A stretch of 64,000 nucleotides of DNA from Methylomonas sp. LW13 (GCF_016865255.1 NZ_CP033381.1:1736001-1800000), one strand, 5' to 3'; positions 37,675 to 47,684 are shown, counted from the stretch's first letter. The notes: generated from the sequence alone by a model not told the origin. A program made the numbers and translations.

Positions 37675-37976
37675 GGATGAAAGCATGCTGCAAGTCTGAC
37701 GGTTTGTAGCGCAAGGAAATGTGGTTTTAGGAATAATCAGGAAGATTCGCCAGGGATGGCGTCTTTGTTACGGGGCGGCTAAGGATGTGGTCGACCGTTC
37801 CTCCCAATAGATTCGTCGCTATTGTGTGCCGAGTTCTAATCATAGTCGGTAGTTAAATTTTAGATTTACCCTTTGATATACTCCCTGGTATTTTTGAGGG
37901 TGTGCTAATGTCCAATGACGCAACGCTAGCTTTAAAACGCTTTGTTTCGCAGCTGGCTTACGGGTTTTAAAAGCCG
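37675..37976. other. Gap between the VPLPA-CTERM gene and waaA
   Basis: 302 bases with no recognised gene. It holds a CCCT...AGGG inverted repeat (37884-37901) and a 20-codon open frame (37908-37970, ATG to TAA) ending 7 bases before waaA, with no evidence that it is translated. No T-rich terminator was seen after the upstream gene. Confidence 0.5.
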
Positions 37977-39236
37977 ATGCGTCGTCTCTATACATTGGTT
38001 TTCGGTTTAATTTTACCCGCCGTATTGTTCCGGCTTTACTGGCGCGGCATCAAAGCGCCGGCCTACCGGCAGCGTTGGCGCGAACGCTTAGGCATCTATT
38101 CCACCCCATCAAAGTGCGATGTCATTTGGTTACACGCGGTTTCGGTGGGCGAAGCAGAAGCGGCTTTTCCATTGCTGAAGCTATTGCAGGCTGAATATCC
38201 GGAAGTACCGGTTTTGGTCACCACCACCACGCCCACAGGGTCGGCGCGCGTTCAAGCTGTGCTGGCTGATCAAGTCGAACATGTCTATCTGCCTTACGAT
38301 TTGCCATTTATAGTCGAGCGCTTTCTTAAGCATTTTCGGCCAAGGCTGGCGGTGATTATGGAAAAAGAGATCTGGCCGAATTTGTTTGCCGCCTGTGCGA
38401 TGCAGGCGATTCCACTATTTGTGATTAACGCGCGATTGTCCGAGCGATCTGCGCGTTCTTATCAAAAAATCCCGCGGTTGGTTAAACCGGCTTTAGCTTG
38501 CGTGCACACGATTGCAGCGCAAACCGAGGAAGATCGCTCGCGGTTTATCGAGATTGGCGCCGAATCGACGCAAGTACAGGTGCTAGGGAATATCAAGTTT
38601 GATGTGACCATAGATGCGGCCACGGTTGCGGCTGGGCAGGCTTTGAAACAACAATTGTTTGCCCGGCGCTGGGTTTGGATTGTCGCCAGCACTCATCAGG
38701 GCGAAGAAGAGATATTTCTGGTGCTTTACCCGCTCCTTAAAGCATCGATACCCGAATTGCTATTGTTGATAGTGCCGCGTCATCCTGAGCGCTTTCAAGC
38801 AGTTAAAAGGCTCTGCGAACAGCAGGGTTTGGTGGTGGCGATGCGTAGCGAGCAAAAGCAGCATCACGAGCAAACCGATGTTTATATCGCGGACAGCATG
38901 GGCGAGTTAAAAATGTTGTACGCCGCTGCCGATCTGGCTTTTGTCGGCGGTAGTCTGGTGCCGGTCGGTGGTCACAACGTATTGGAACCGGCTGCCATTG
39001 GCGTACCCGTGTTATTTGGCCCGGAAATGTTTAATTTTCAGGAAATTGCTGAGCGCATTTTAGCCTTGGAGGGAGCGATACAGTGTCGTGATAGCCAAAG
39101 CCTAAGCGATGCAGTGTTGCGTCTCTATCGTGATGTGGCGTTTAGAAATAGGTTGATCGATAACGGCAGGTTGTTTGTAGAAAATAACCAAGGCGCGACA
39201 AAGCGGGTGGTGGGTTTGTTGGCGCAGTGCCTGTAG
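37977..39236 (+). CDS. waaA: 3-deoxy-D-manno-octulosonic acid transferase
   Basis: 419-aa GT30 glycosyltransferase that adds Kdo from CMP-Kdo to lipid IVA at the inner membrane. N-terminal membrane-binding segment (MRRLYTLVFGLILPAVLFRLYW), WLHAVSVGEAEAAFPLLK (catalytic Glu region), TTTTPTGSARV, and the C-terminal GGSLVPVGGHNVLEPAAIGVPVLFGP motif typical of WaaA. No strong Shine-Dalgarno is seen before the ATG at 37977. Confidence 0.95.
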   Translation: MRRLYTLVFGLILPAVLFRLYWRGIKAPAYRQRWRERLGIYSTPSKCDVIWLHAVSVGEAEAAFPLLKLLQAEYPEVPVLVTTTTPTGSARVQAVLADQVEHVYLPYDLPFIVERFLKHFRPRLAVIMEKEIWPNLFAACAMQAIPLFVINARLSERSARSYQKIPRLVKPALACVHTIAAQTEEDRSRFIEIGAESTQVQVLGNIKFDVTIDAATVAAGQALKQQLFARRWVWIVASTHQGEEEIFLVLYPLLKASIPELLLLIVPRHPERFQAVKRLCEQQGLVVAMRSEQKQHHEQTDVYIADSMGELKMLYAAADLAFVGGSLVPVGGHNVLEPAAIGVPVLFGPEMFNFQEIAERILALEGAIQCRDSQSLSDAVLRLYRDVAFRNRLIDNGRLFVENNQGATKRVVGLLAQCL

Positions 39237-39332
39237 TTTTACGTATGGGTTAGGGTGGTTAGCGGGCAACTCGTTGAGGTTTTCCGTTATAATTCGCCCG
39301 TTTTTTAATTTGTAAAAGGTGTGAAGCGCATT

Positions 39333-40544
39333 ATGTCGGATATTAAAAAAGTGGTGTTGGCCTATTCCGGTGGTTTGGATACCTCGGTTATTTTGAAATG
39401 GCTGCAAGATGTCTACGACTGCGAAGTGGTGACATTTACCGCCGACATCGGCCAGGGTGAAGAACTGGAACCGGCTCGCGCTAAAGCAACTGCTGCCGGC
39501 ATCAAGGAAATTTATATCGACGATTTGCGCGAAGAATTTGCTCGTGACTTCGTATTTCCGATGTTCCGCGCCAATACCATTTACGAAGGCGAGTATCTGC
39601 TCGGCACTTCGATTGCCCGTCCCTTGATTGCCAAACGCTTGATCGAAATCGCCAACGAAACCGGTGCTGACGCGGTCTCTCACGGCGCGACCGGCAAGGG
39701 CAACGACCAAGTGCGCTTTGAATTGGGCGCTTACGCCTTGCGTCCGGATATTAAAATCATCGCCCCTTGGCGCGAATGGGATTTGAATTCGCGGCAAAAA
39801 TTGCTGGATTATGCCGAACAGCACGGCATTTCCGTGGAAATGAAAAAGGGTAAAACCTCGCCTTATTCCATGGATGCCAACTCGTTGCATATTTCGTACG
39901 AAGGCCGGATTTTGGAAAATCCCTGGACCGAACCGGAAGAAGATATGTGGCGCTGGACCGTATCGCCTGAAAACGCCCCGGATCAAGCGACCTACGTCGA
40001 GCTGACTTATCAAAATGGTGACATCGTTGCTATCGACGATGTGCCGCATACGCCGCATCAGGTGATGGAAAAATTGAACAAAGTTGCCGGTGCTAACGGA
40101 GTTGGTCGTCTGGACATCGTCGAGAATCGCTATGTCGGTATGAAGTCCAGAGGCTGCTACGAAACGCCTGCCGGCACTGTGATGTTGAAAGCGCATCGAG
40201 CCATCGAATCGCTGACCCTGGACCGCGAAGTGGCGCACTTAAAAGACGAGTTGATGCCGCGTTATGCGTCCTTGATTTACAACGGTTACTGGTGGAGTCC
40301 GGAGCGGGCGCTGTTACAAACCATGATCGATGCCTCACAGGTCAACGTCAACGGCAAGGTCCGGGTGAAGTTGTATAAAGGCAATGTGGTTGTGGTCGGT
40401 CGCGCCTCGGAAACCAATAGTCTGTTCGATGAAAATATCGCCACTTTTGAAGAAGATGGTGGTGCTTACAACCAAAAAGACGCCGAAGGCTTTATTAAAC
40501 TGAACGCCCTGAGAATGCGGATTGCCGCCAAAAAAGGTCGTTGA
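39333..40544 (+). CDS. argG: Argininosuccinate synthase
   Basis: 403-aa enzyme joining citrulline and aspartate with ATP. The PP-loop [10 protein letters not shown] near residue 9, [15 protein letters not shown] and the [16 protein letters not shown] segment are diagnostic. The ATG at 39333 ([14 protein letters not shown]) is the family start; an in-frame GTG at 39321 is less likely because the AAGG box (39316) favours the ATG. A TATAAT-like -10 is at 39288-39293, with no good -35. Confidence 0.97.
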   Translation: MSDIKKVVLAYSGGLDTSVILKWLQDVYDCEVVTFTADIGQGEELEPARAKATAAGIKEIYIDDLREEFARDFVFPMFRANTIYEGEYLLGTSIARPLIAKRLIEIANETGADAVSHGATGKGNDQVRFELGAYALRPDIKIIAPWREWDLNSRQKLLDYAEQHGISVEMKKGKTSPYSMDANSLHISYEGRILENPWTEPEEDMWRWTVSPENAPDQATYVELTYQNGDIVAIDDVPHTPHQVMEKLNKVAGANGVGRLDIVENRYVGMKSRGCYETPAGTVMLKAHRAIESLTLDREVAHLKDELMPRYASLIYNGYWWSPERALLQTMIDASQVNVNGKVRVKLYKGNVVVVGRASETNSLFDENIATFEEDGGAYNQKDAEGFIKLNALRMRIAAKKGR

Positions 40545-40686
40545 TCGCGGTTTGTATAAAACAGGACATTTTTGATTTAGCTTGTATAATGCGCCGATGT
40601 ATTTCCGGCGGGCATGGGGTGCCGTTTAGGCATCGCGTGCTCTAGGAAATCAATAGAGCTTCCCGATTAGCAACACTAAAAGAATA

Positions 40687-41301
40687 ATGAGCGATATGCC
40701 TGAGATTAATCTGGATGATGTCAATACCGATAAGCATGAGATAGTCTATCTGCGCGCCCATCAGCATCAGGCGCTGATGAAGGCTAATCGCTTTTTGTTA
40801 ATGCTGGTTCTGGCGTTGATGGCGGCGGTTTTTTTGTTGGGTTTTGTCTTACTGCCTAAACAAAATCTGTTGACCGAAATACAAAAGCATCAGGCTATCT
40901 CGGCAGTGTATGCCACGCAGAATCCGGCGCTATCCGCCGAAATCAGCGCCTTGAAAGGCCAGTTGTTCGGCTTGTTAAGCGGGTCTATCGACAGCAAGCT
41001 AAGAGCTCTGGAAGAGAATATCAAAAAGGGTAGCGTGGCCGATTCCCTGGAGACCATTCAGGATCTGAAAGGCGATGTCAAAATACTCACTACCTATTCC
41101 GTTGATTCGCCGGCAAAAGTGGAAGGTGCGGCTGCCAATCAGGCCCTGATTAAGGAATTGAACGACATTAAGGATTTGGTTTATCTGACCTTTGTGTCTT
41201 GCGGATTGATGATTGCGGCGATTGCCGGAGTTTGGCTACGCAACCGTTACCGCTTAACCCATCAACGCAGCCAACAGGCGTATCTCGGCCGTCAAGACTA
41301 A
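40687..41301 (+). CDS. Membrane protein of unknown function
   Basis: 204 aa, not recognised. Two membrane segments (about 35-58, FLLMLVLALMAAVFLLGFVLLP; about 160-180, LVYLTFVSCGLMIAAIAGVW) enclose a ~100-residue polar, probably periplasmic, helical region (LLTEIQKHQ...LEENIKKGSVADSLETIQDLKGDV). Both ends are charged and would be cytoplasmic. A TATAAT at 40585-40590 lies 97 bases upstream. It stands alone between argG and a strong terminator. The function is unknown. Confidence 0.7.
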   Translation: MSDMPEINLDDVNTDKHEIVYLRAHQHQALMKANRFLLMLVLALMAAVFLLGFVLLPKQNLLTEIQKHQAISAVYATQNPALSAEISALKGQLFGLLSGSIDSKLRALEENIKKGSVADSLETIQDLKGDVKILTTYSVDSPAKVEGAAANQALIKELNDIKDLVYLTFVSCGLMIAAIAGVWLRNRYRLTHQRSQQAYLGRQD

Positions 41302-41321
41302 CTTGTAGTATAACGACCATA

Positions 41322-41357
41322 AAAAAGCCGCTGTCCCGTGAGGGGCAGCGGCTTTTT
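41322..41357. terminator. Bidirectional Rho-independent terminator
   Basis: AAAAAGCCGCTG (41322-41333) and CAGCGGCTTTTT (41346-41357), a 12-bp stem with an inner CCC/GGG extension and A/T runs on both sides. It separates the membrane protein gene from the convergent cytochrome c gene. Confidence 0.92.
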
Positions 41358-41377
41358 GTTTGCTTGTAAGGCTACGA

Positions 41378-41713
41378 TTATTTTTTCAGATATTCGTAAA
41401 CTGCATCGATAGCTTGGTCTTCGGTGTAACCTGCTTTTTTCACAGGACCGACTTCCATGATAGCTGCAACAGCTTTAGGCATACCGTTTTTGCCTTCTTT
41501 CAGAACTTTAGCGAACTGGTCTTTAGGCAGTTTGCCGGCGCTGATCAAGGCCGATAATTGTGGGTTGGAAGCGATGTCATGGCAAGCGCCGCAGCCACGA
41601 CCGAAAGCACGCTCATAAATTTTCGCGCCGATTTCTTCCGCTTCGTTAGCTGCAACTTGTCCGCTGATAGCGATCAAAGTTGCGCCTACTAATAAACCGA
41701 ATGATTTTTTCAT
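41378..41713 (-). CDS. Monohaem c-type cytochrome
   Basis: 111-aa periplasmic electron carrier with a Sec signal peptide (MKKSFGLLVGATLIAISGQVAA), the haem attachment motif CGACH (Cys-x2-Cys-His) at residues 41-45, and a later Met in KNGMPKA as probable sixth ligand. The short class I fold suggests a soluble carrier. The partner oxidoreductase is not encoded nearby. Such small cytochromes are numerous in methylotrophs, but a role in methanol or methane oxidation cannot be claimed from sequence alone. Confidence 0.9.
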   Translation of the reverse strand: MKKSFGLLVGATLIAISGQVAANEAEEIGAKIYERAFGRGCGACHDIASNPQLSALISAGKLPKDQFAKVLKEGKNGMPKAVAAIMEVGPVKKAGYTEDQAIDAVYEYLKK

Positions 41714-41920
41714 ATGATTCTCTCGTTGTGTTTAAAAAAAGAACTGCATATTGTTATTTGCATAGGCAGTTCATTGGGAAATTAAGCGGGTAAAGGATAG
41801 GGAACTTTAGCGAAAAATTCAATCGATTTTCTCTGTCGTTCGCGCCTTTACCGGGTTTGCGGGCTGATTTTTCCAAGTAAAACTTAACATCGTCTGAAAT
41901 AAGGAAAAATTCACACTTGC

Positions 41921-43312
41921 TTAGTTTTGGCCGGGTTGAAACCATTCCAACTGTTTGCGCAGGCGCACTACGGTGCCCACTATGATCAAGGTCGGTGGTT
42001 TAATGTCCGCGTTTTCGACACGTTTAGGCATATCGCCCAGGGTGCCGGTAATGACTCGCTGATGGCGGGTAGTGCCTTGTTGAATCAATGCAATCGGTTG
42101 ATCGACCGGGCAGCCGTGATCGATCAACGATTGGCAGATAGTCTCCAGACCGACCAGACCCATATAAATCACGACGGTCTGGTTGGGAGAGGCTAACTGG
42201 CTCCAGTTCAGGTTGATATTGCCGTCCTTCAAATGCCCGGTAACGAAGGTGCACGACTGTGCATGGTCGCGATGGGTCAGCGGAATTCCCGCATAGCTGG
42301 CGCAGCCGGCGGCAGCGGTAATGCCTGGTACGACTTGAAACTGAATGCCTTGCTGCATCAGGGTTTCGATTTCCTCGCCACCTCGGCCGAAAATAAACGG
42401 ATCGCCGCCTTTCAGGCGTGCGACGCGCTTGCCCGACAAAGCCAGATTCGCCAGCAACTCGTTGATCGATTCCTGCGGTAGACTGTGATTGCTGCGTTGC
42501 TTGCCCACGTAGATTTTCTCCGCGTCGCGGCGAGCCATTTCTAATATTTCCTGGGAGACGAGCCTGTCGTAGACGATCACATCCGCTTGCTGCATCAAGC
42601 GCAGGGCTCGAAAAGTCAATAAATCCGGATCGCCGGGGCCGGCACCGATCAAATACACCTCGCCGCGATTTTGTGTCTGCTCAGCCGCATCAAGTTTGGC
42701 TTGTAATTCTATTGCAGCTTGCTCGCGGCGGCCGGAAAACACCAATTCGGCGATGTGGCCTTGCAAGGCGTCTTCCCAGAATACCCGGCGGCGGTTGGGT
42801 TCTTTGAGTCGTTCCTTAACCAATGCTCGAAAATCCTCGGCAAACTGCGCCAGCAGCCCGAACGCACCGGGAATGGCGCTTTCCACCTTGGAACGCAGTA
42901 AGCGCGCGAGAACCGGTGACACGCCGCCGGAAGACACCGCTACGATTAATGGCGAGCGATCAACAATCGCCGGAAAGATAAAACTGCATAAATCGGGATT
43001 ATCCACCACGTTCACCGGAATATTCTGAGCCGTCGCAGCTTGCGCAACCGTTTCGTTGACCGTGCGCTGGTTGGTGGCCGATATGACCACGCGCATGCCT
43101 TTCACATCGTCCGCAGCAAAGGCCTTTTGTTGGATTACTACTTGATTATTGCGCCCCATTTCCGCGACGCTGGCGCCAATTTCCAGCGCCACCACGGTAA
43201 TACGCGCGCCGGTTTTTGCCAGGAGCTCGATTTTACGCGAGGCGATTTCGCCGGCGCCGACAACCAGGCATGGCTGGTCTTTTAGTTTTAAGAAAAGCGG
43301 GAAGTAATCCAT
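41921..43312 (-). CDS. cysG: Siroheme synthase CysG (trifunctional)
   Basis: 463-aa fusion making sirohaem, the cofactor of sulfite and nitrite reductases. The N-terminal dehydrogenase/ferrochelatase part (NAD-binding VVGAGEIASRKIELL; active region VAVSSGGVSPVLARLLR) is followed from about residue 215 by the uroporphyrinogen III methyltransferase domain (VYLIGAGPGDPDLLTFRAL; RLKGGDPFIFGRGGEE; VVPGITAA). The length equals the enteric CysG. The ATG at 43310-43312 gives the family start MDYFPLFLKL. Confidence 0.97.
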   Translation of the reverse strand: MDYFPLFLKLKDQPCLVVGAGEIASRKIELLAKTGARITVVALEIGASVAEMGRNNQVVIQQKAFAADDVKGMRVVISATNQRTVNETVAQAATAQNIPVNVVDNPDLCSFIFPAIVDRSPLIVAVSSGGVSPVLARLLRSKVESAIPGAFGLLAQFAEDFRALVKERLKEPNRRRVFWEDALQGHIAELVFSGRREQAAIELQAKLDAAEQTQNRGEVYLIGAGPGDPDLLTFRALRLMQQADVIVYDRLVSQEILEMARRDAEKIYVGKQRSNHSLPQESINELLANLALSGKRVARLKGGDPFIFGRGGEEIETLMQQGIQFQVVPGITAAAGCASYAGIPLTHRDHAQSCTFVTGHLKDGNINLNWSQLASPNQTVVIYMGLVGLETICQSLIDHGCPVDQPIALIQQGTTRHQRVITGTLGDMPKRVENADIKPPTLIIVGTVVRLRKQLEWFQPGQN

Positions 43313-43386
43313 GGTGCTTGATTTTCGTGGTCTGGGGTTGGTGTTATTATAAGCGTTGTCTAAAGAACAGTTGAGTGAACACCACT

Positions 43387-43617
43387 ATGATCGAATTTGA
43401 TTTGGAAGTCGATGCCAGCGGATTGCAATGTCCGTTACCGTTGCTGCGTTTGAAAAAGGCGATTATGGAAGTGGAAAGCGGCAGGGTAGTCAAAGTGATT
43501 GCTACCGATCCGGCGGCCCATTTGGACTTTGGCGTCTATATCGATCAGGCGGGACATATTCCGCTGAAGATATTCAAGGAAGCCGATAAACAAGTATTCT
43601 TTATACAGAAAAAATAG
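43387..43617 (+). CDS. TusA family sulfurtransferase
   Basis: 76-aa two-layer alpha/beta protein with the CPxP motif (CPLP) bearing the sulfur-carrier Cys15 in DASGLQCPLP. TusA proteins accept persulfide sulfur from cysteine desulfurase or other donors for tRNA thiolation and molybdenum cofactor or dissimilatory sulfur traffic. It is divergent from cysG. The ATG at 43387 was chosen; a GTG at 43375 would add four residues. A terminator hairpin follows the stop. Confidence 0.88.
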   Translation: MIEFDLEVDASGLQCPLPLLRLKKAIMEVESGRVVKVIATDPAAHLDFGVYIDQAGHIPLKIFKEADKQVFFIQKK

Positions 43618-43635
43618 AAGCGATTCAATATTATA

Positions 43636-43666
43636 AAGGGTCAAAAGGGCGCTTCTTTTGACCCTT
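43636..43666. terminator. Bidirectional terminator between tusA-like and HAD genes
   Basis: AAGGGTCAAAAG (43636-43647) and CTTTTGACCCTT (43655-43666), a 12-bp perfect stem with a 7-base loop between two convergent genes. Confidence 0.8.
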
Positions 43667-43677
43667 GTCCTCAGCTT

Positions 43678-44334
43678 TTATTTCCTCAAGCTAATAATCG
43701 GCCAGTTTGCTTGCCGAGCAACTTCCCGTAGTTTTTCGTCGGGATCGACAGCAACCGGTTGATCGACCAAGCTCAATAGCGGCAAATCGTTATGCGAATC
43801 GCTGTAGAACCAACTGCCTGCCAGCGTTTCCGTGGAATTGGCCAGCCAGTTGTTCAGCTGCACTACTTTTCCTTGCTGAAAGCAGGGTGTGCCGTTGAAT
43901 TTACCGGTGTAGCGACCATCGACAAATTCCGGTGTGGTAGCCAGCAGGTTGTCGATACCGTATAGCTTGACGATAGGCTCGGTGACGAAGCGATTGGTGG
44001 CGGTAATCACCAGCAAGGTGTCGCCGGCCGCGCGATGCTTTTCCACCAAAGCCTGGGCAGCCTCCAGCATGATCGGCTCGATCAGCGTTTCGACGAATTC
44101 AGCGCGCCAGCGATACAGTTGCTCTGCGTCGTGTTGGGCTAGTGGCGCCAGTGAGAAATGCAAAAACTCAACAATATCCAGCGTGCCGTGTTTGTAATCC
44201 TCGTAGAATTTTTTATTAGCCTGTTCATACTGGTCTTTGTCGACAATGCCACGGTCGACTAAAAATTGGCCCCATAAAAAATCGCTGTCATCGGCGATCA
44301 GCGTGTTATCCAGATCAAAAATCGCTAAGCTCAC
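43678..44334 (-). CDS. HAD-IB family phosphatase (SerB-like)
   Basis: 218-aa haloacid dehalogenase phosphatase. Motif I is DLDNT (D7 and D9), motif II is VITATN, and motif III is SDSHNDLPLL; a helical cap lies after motif I. It resembles the TIGR01490 subfamily near phosphoserine phosphatases. Its place divergent from rppH matches the PA0335-rppH arrangement in Pseudomonas. The substrate is unknown. Confidence 0.88.
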   Translation of the reverse strand: MSLAIFDLDNTLIADDSDFLWGQFLVDRGIVDKDQYEQANKKFYEDYKHGTLDIVEFLHFSLAPLAQHDAEQLYRWRAEFVETLIEPIMLEAAQALVEKHRAAGDTLLVITATNRFVTEPIVKLYGIDNLLATTPEFVDGRYTGKFNGTPCFQQGKVVQLNNWLANSTETLAGSWFYSDSHNDLPLLSLVDQPVAVDPDEKLREVARQANWPIISLRK

Positions 44335-44487
44335 GGCAAATCCGTCGTCATAAAGAAAAAAGTAGCGGCCTGTGGCGTCCGCCGGTTATTTGTGGAACAA
44401 TTGCGCCATTCATTTTAATGGCCGTGCCGTTGTTAATTTTAACATCCAGGCATTAGCAACAGGGCGGCAAATAATACAGGTTTTTAC

Positions 44488-45015
44488 ATGATAGACTCGA
44501 AAGGATACCGGCCTAATGTCGGCATTATCCTTTGCAATGACGAGGGTCGTGTGTTTTGGGCAAAGCGCAAAGGCGCTAACTCGTGGCAGTTTCCGCAGGG
44601 CGGGATCGATGGCGACGAGGACCCGGAAACCGCGATGTATCGGGAGTTGTGGGAGGAAACCGGCTTGTGTGCAGAGCATGTGCAGTTGCTGGGGCGCACC
44701 CGTTATTGGTTGCGCTATAAACTGCCGGATCGGTATATCCGCAAAAATTCCACGCCCTTGTGCATCGGGCAGAAACAGATTTGGTTTATTTTGCGCTTGA
44801 TGACAGATGAATCGAATGTCAGGTTCGATTGCGGGCACAAGCAGGAGTTCGATAACTGGAAGTGGGTGGAGTACTGGTATCCGCTGAAAGATGTGGTTTA
44901 CTTCAAACGCCGGGTGTACCGCAAAGCGATGGACGAATTAGGAGCTTTTTTGATTGCCAATGACGTGGGAGTCAACGCCGAGAGTTATTTATCCGGAAGA
45001 TTGGCGTTTGGTTAG
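44488..45015 (+). CDS. rppH: RNA pyrophosphohydrolase RppH
   Basis: 175-aa Nudix hydrolase that removes pyrophosphate from mRNA 5' ends, starting decay by RNase E. The Nudix box at residues 40-60 ([17 protein letters not shown], then WEETGL) keeps all glutamates, and the N-terminus [17 protein letters not shown] is characteristic. Its 3' end overlaps the convergent cpdA gene by 4 bases. No terminator lies between. Confidence 0.96.
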   Translation: MIDSKGYRPNVGIILCNDEGRVFWAKRKGANSWQFPQGGIDGDEDPETAMYRELWEETGLCAEHVQLLGRTRYWLRYKLPDRYIRKNSTPLCIGQKQIWFILRLMTDESNVRFDCGHKQEFDNWKWVEYWYPLKDVVYFKRRVYRKAMDELGAFLIANDVGVNAESYLSGRLAFG

Positions 45016-45800
45016 TAACTGTGCTGGTTGGTTTGTAAGCCGCTCATGCTGATGGGCAGGTGATAGCATCTGGATCGCAAGTCGCCGTCATCCCCCAATT
45101 CGAAGATCCTGTAGCCGGGTGCTAGCGTGTCCAGTTCAAACTCGGTGGCAAACGGTTTGAACTGAAAACAGCTGGCCGGCGTGGCGTATATCGCTATTTG
45201 TCTATGACTAGTTTGCATTTCCTGATGTAAATGACCGCAGGTGATGGCTTTAACTTGTGGGAAGTGTTCCGCTATTGCTAGCAATTCCTCACCGTTCTCA
45301 ATTTGCATCGTATCCATCCAGCTACTTTGGCTCGCAACGCAATGATGGTGTATCGCCAGCAGGGCGGGCGCGTCATTTGTGCTTAGTGTTTGCTGCAAAA
45401 ATGCCAGTTCTTCCTGTGATACAAGCCCGCCAGGGCACCCGGTTTTTTGGCTGTTTAAGGCAATAATCTGCCAATTATTCAGCAGCAGGTGTTTGCGACA
45501 ACTGACGAAGTCGGCGTTCAGTTCTGTCGTCATCAGTTCCCAGTCGTCGTGATTTCCTGGCAAACACAGGCAAGGTGTTTGATAAGTTTGCAGATGCCGG
45601 CAAATTCGCCGGTAGCTATCGGCGCAAGGGTCTTGGCCTAAATCGCCGGTCAATAAAATCAAATCGAACGGGCCGAGAGTAGCATGCGCGTGGGCCAGGG
45701 TTTGCTGGAAATACTGTTCGGTATCGATACCTAGCATACTGTCGCCGACATGGGGCAATATATGCAGGTCGGTTAGCTGCAAGACTTTTAAAGCGGGCAT
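45012..45800 (-). CDS. cpdA: 3',5'-cyclic-AMP phosphodiesterase CpdA
   Basis: 262-aa class III metallophosphodiesterase that hydrolyses cAMP. Metal-site motifs in order: [38 protein letters not shown], all intact. Without a tested substrate a broader calcineurin-like role is possible, but length and motifs match Icc/CpdA. It starts 3 bases after the Nudix gene stop (same strand) and is likely cotranscribed with it. Its stop overlaps rppH. Confidence 0.9.
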   Translation of the reverse strand: MPALKVLQLTDLHILPHVGDSMLGIDTEQYFQQTLAHAHATLGPFDLILLTGDLGQDPCADSYRRICRHLQTYQTPCLCLPGNHDDWELMTTELNADFVSCRKHLLLNNWQIIALNSQKTGCPGGLVSQEELAFLQQTLSTNDAPALLAIHHHCVASQSSWMDTMQIENGEELLAIAEHFPQVKAITCGHLHQEMQTSHRQIAIYATPASCFQFKPFATEFELDTLAPGYRIFELGDDGDLRSRCYHLPISMSGLQTNQHSY

Positions 45801-45803
45801 TGT

Positions 45804-46256
45804 TCAACGCAGATAGGGATAGTAGGCTTGGCTATTAGGGTGAACCTCGCTCAAGTCTTCGTTTTTGCCAATCCAGCGGTAAGTAGCGTGTTGTTGCGCC
45901 GGTAGCTGATTAATATCGATATCCAGCTGCAATTGATAACCTAAAACTACGTAATGAGTGCTTATATCCGGCTCTTTGGCAAAATTAGTCTCGTAGAGAT
46001 GAGTGAAAGCCCCGAGTAGTTGGGCGCTGTCAATTTCGAAAGCTGTGCCCAGTTCAGTTGCGGTGATTCTGCGAAACGCTGCTTCCAAAGTTTCTGATTT
46101 GTAGATTCTGCCGCCGGGCACGAACCAATAGCCGGCCGCCGGTTCATTCACGCGCAAGCCCATCAATATTTCATCCCTGCTGGAGCGCACAATTAAGTCA
46201 ATAGCGACTAGGGGGGTGTTTTTTACGACTGTCAGAAAATCCTGTTTATCGAGCAT
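45804..46256 (-). CDS. Nudix hydrolase, GDP-mannose mannosyl hydrolase-like
   Basis: 150-aa enzyme resembling Gmm (NudD), which hydrolyses GDP-mannose and GDP-glucose to sugar plus GDP. The Nudix-like region VPGGRIYKSETLEAAFRRITATELG lacks the usual REUxEE glutamates, just as true Gmm enzymes do, and the N-terminal VKNTPLVAIDLIVR also fits. It is first gene of a pair with cpdA. In Gmm genes elsewhere the neighbours make colanic acid or O-antigen, which is not the case here. Confidence 0.85.
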   Translation of the reverse strand: MLDKQDFLTVVKNTPLVAIDLIVRSSRDEILMGLRVNEPAAGYWFVPGGRIYKSETLEAAFRRITATELGTAFEIDSAQLLGAFTHLYETNFAKEPDISTHYVVLGYQLQLDIDINQLPAQQHATYRWIGKNEDLSEVHPNSQAYYPYLR

Positions 46257-46292
46257 CCTATATTCCGTGAGCTGAGTGGGTGGAAGGTGATG

Positions 46293-47606
46293 TTAAACGT
46301 CTTTATACAATACCTTGGCATTGCGCTGATAGTTGTAAGCGCTTTTCATAGGTTCGGGCAAATCGTCGATTTCGCACGGCGCAAAACCGCGCTCGACAAA
46401 CCAATGCACGGTTTGCGTGGAACGTACGAACAAGCGGCGAATAGTTTCGGATTTGGCTTTGTTGCTTAGATAGTCCAACAAGCTGTTGCCGCGCGCGCCT
46501 TTTTGATAATCGGCATGCACTGCCAGACAAGCAATCTCCGCACTGTTGCCGTCGGCCATCACATGAAACGCCGTGCAACCGATGATCAAGCCATCACGCT
46601 CGATGACTATATAGTCGCCAATTTCCATCTCTAGCTTTTCCCGCGAACGCTTGACCAGGATGCCTTGCTGCTCCAAGGGTTTGATCAACTCCATAATGCC
46701 GCCGATGTCGTCCAATGTCGCTGCCCGTATGGTTTCGAAGGCGTTAGAGCTAATCAGTGTACCGATACCGTCGCGGGTAAACAGTTCCAGGAGTAAGGCG
46801 CCGTCCACATGCCGATTGATCAAGTGCGCGCGCTGAACGCCTTTTTCGCAGCTTTGCATCGCGGCGCGCAAGGAGCGAGCGACTTCATCCGGAACAGTTG
46901 GTGTCTCTTGCAATAGTGCTGAAACCTGAGCCGTGGTGAGCTGTTGGATGGGGTGATTATCGCCAGGCGATACGCAATTTTGTTCGGTCAACAAAATCAA
47001 CTTTTCGGCTTGCAAGGCGATGGCGACTTCGGTTGCCACTTCCTCGGCCGACAGATTAAAGATTTCGCCGCTGGGCGAATAACCGATAGGTGAAATCAGC
47101 ACCACATTGTGTTGATCTAATTGTTGATGGATGGCTTGGGCGTCTATGCGCCGCACCTTGCCGGTGTGGCAATAGTCGATGCCATCCAGTACGCCCAAGG
47201 GTTTGGCCGTAACGAAATTGCCGGACGCGACACGTATTTTGGCGCCGGCCATCGGCGAGCCGGACACACCCATCGATAACAGGGCCTCAATTTCCACCCG
47301 TACCAGACCTGCGGCCTGCTTGACGTATTGCAGCGTGGTGGCATCGGTAATCCGCAAATGGTGGTGAAACTGCGGTGTGTTGCCATGCCCGGTGACTTGT
47401 TCGTCGATCTGCGGGCGAATGCCGTGCACCAGCACCAGCCTGACACCCAGGCTTCTCAGCAACGCGAAGTCGTGAATCAGATTGTCGAAATCCGGCTCCG
47501 TTACCGCATTGCCGCCGAAAAAAATCACAAAGGTGCGGTTGCGATGGGCGTGGATGTAGGGCGATGAATTTCTGAACCAATTAACGAAAGTTGATTGATG
47601 TTCCAT
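46293..47606 (-). CDS. argA: N-acetylglutamate synthase
   Basis: 437-aa classical ArgA: an N-terminal amino-acid-kinase fold (about 1-290; IFFGGNAV, LVHGIRPQID, VLISPIGYSPSGEIFNL) that binds the feedback inhibitor arginine, and a C-terminal GNAT acetyltransferase (295-437; IACLAVHADYQKGARGNSLLDYL with the acetyl-CoA loop). It catalyses the first step of arginine synthesis from glutamate and acetyl-CoA. The start ATG has no strong ribosome binding site. Confidence 0.96.
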   Translation of the reverse strand: MEHQSTFVNWFRNSSPYIHAHRNRTFVIFFGGNAVTEPDFDNLIHDFALLRSLGVRLVLVHGIRPQIDEQVTGHGNTPQFHHHLRITDATTLQYVKQAAGLVRVEIEALLSMGVSGSPMAGAKIRVASGNFVTAKPLGVLDGIDYCHTGKVRRIDAQAIHQQLDQHNVVLISPIGYSPSGEIFNLSAEEVATEVAIALQAEKLILLTEQNCVSPGDNHPIQQLTTAQVSALLQETPTVPDEVARSLRAAMQSCEKGVQRAHLINRHVDGALLLELFTRDGIGTLISSNAFETIRAATLDDIGGIMELIKPLEQQGILVKRSREKLEMEIGDYIVIERDGLIIGCTAFHVMADGNSAEIACLAVHADYQKGARGNSLLDYLSNKAKSETIRRLFVRSTQTVHWFVERGFAPCEIDDLPEPMKSAYNYQRNAKVLYKDV

Positions 47607-47684
47607 GGAGTGTTTACGAATCGGTTGCGGGGTTGCTGGCTGCTTAGTGTAACTTTGCCAGCGTTAAAACCCAATCAGGGCTGG

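Noticed and set aside
37908..37970. 20-codon open frame before waaA as a leader peptide
   Set aside because: No ribosome binding site of note, no run of regulatory codons and no attenuator hairpin after it.
41714..41920. 63-codon reverse frame between the cytochrome c and cysG genes
   Set aside because: No ribosome binding site, low-complexity composition and no recognisable domain; it looks like chance reading of AT-rich noncoding DNA.
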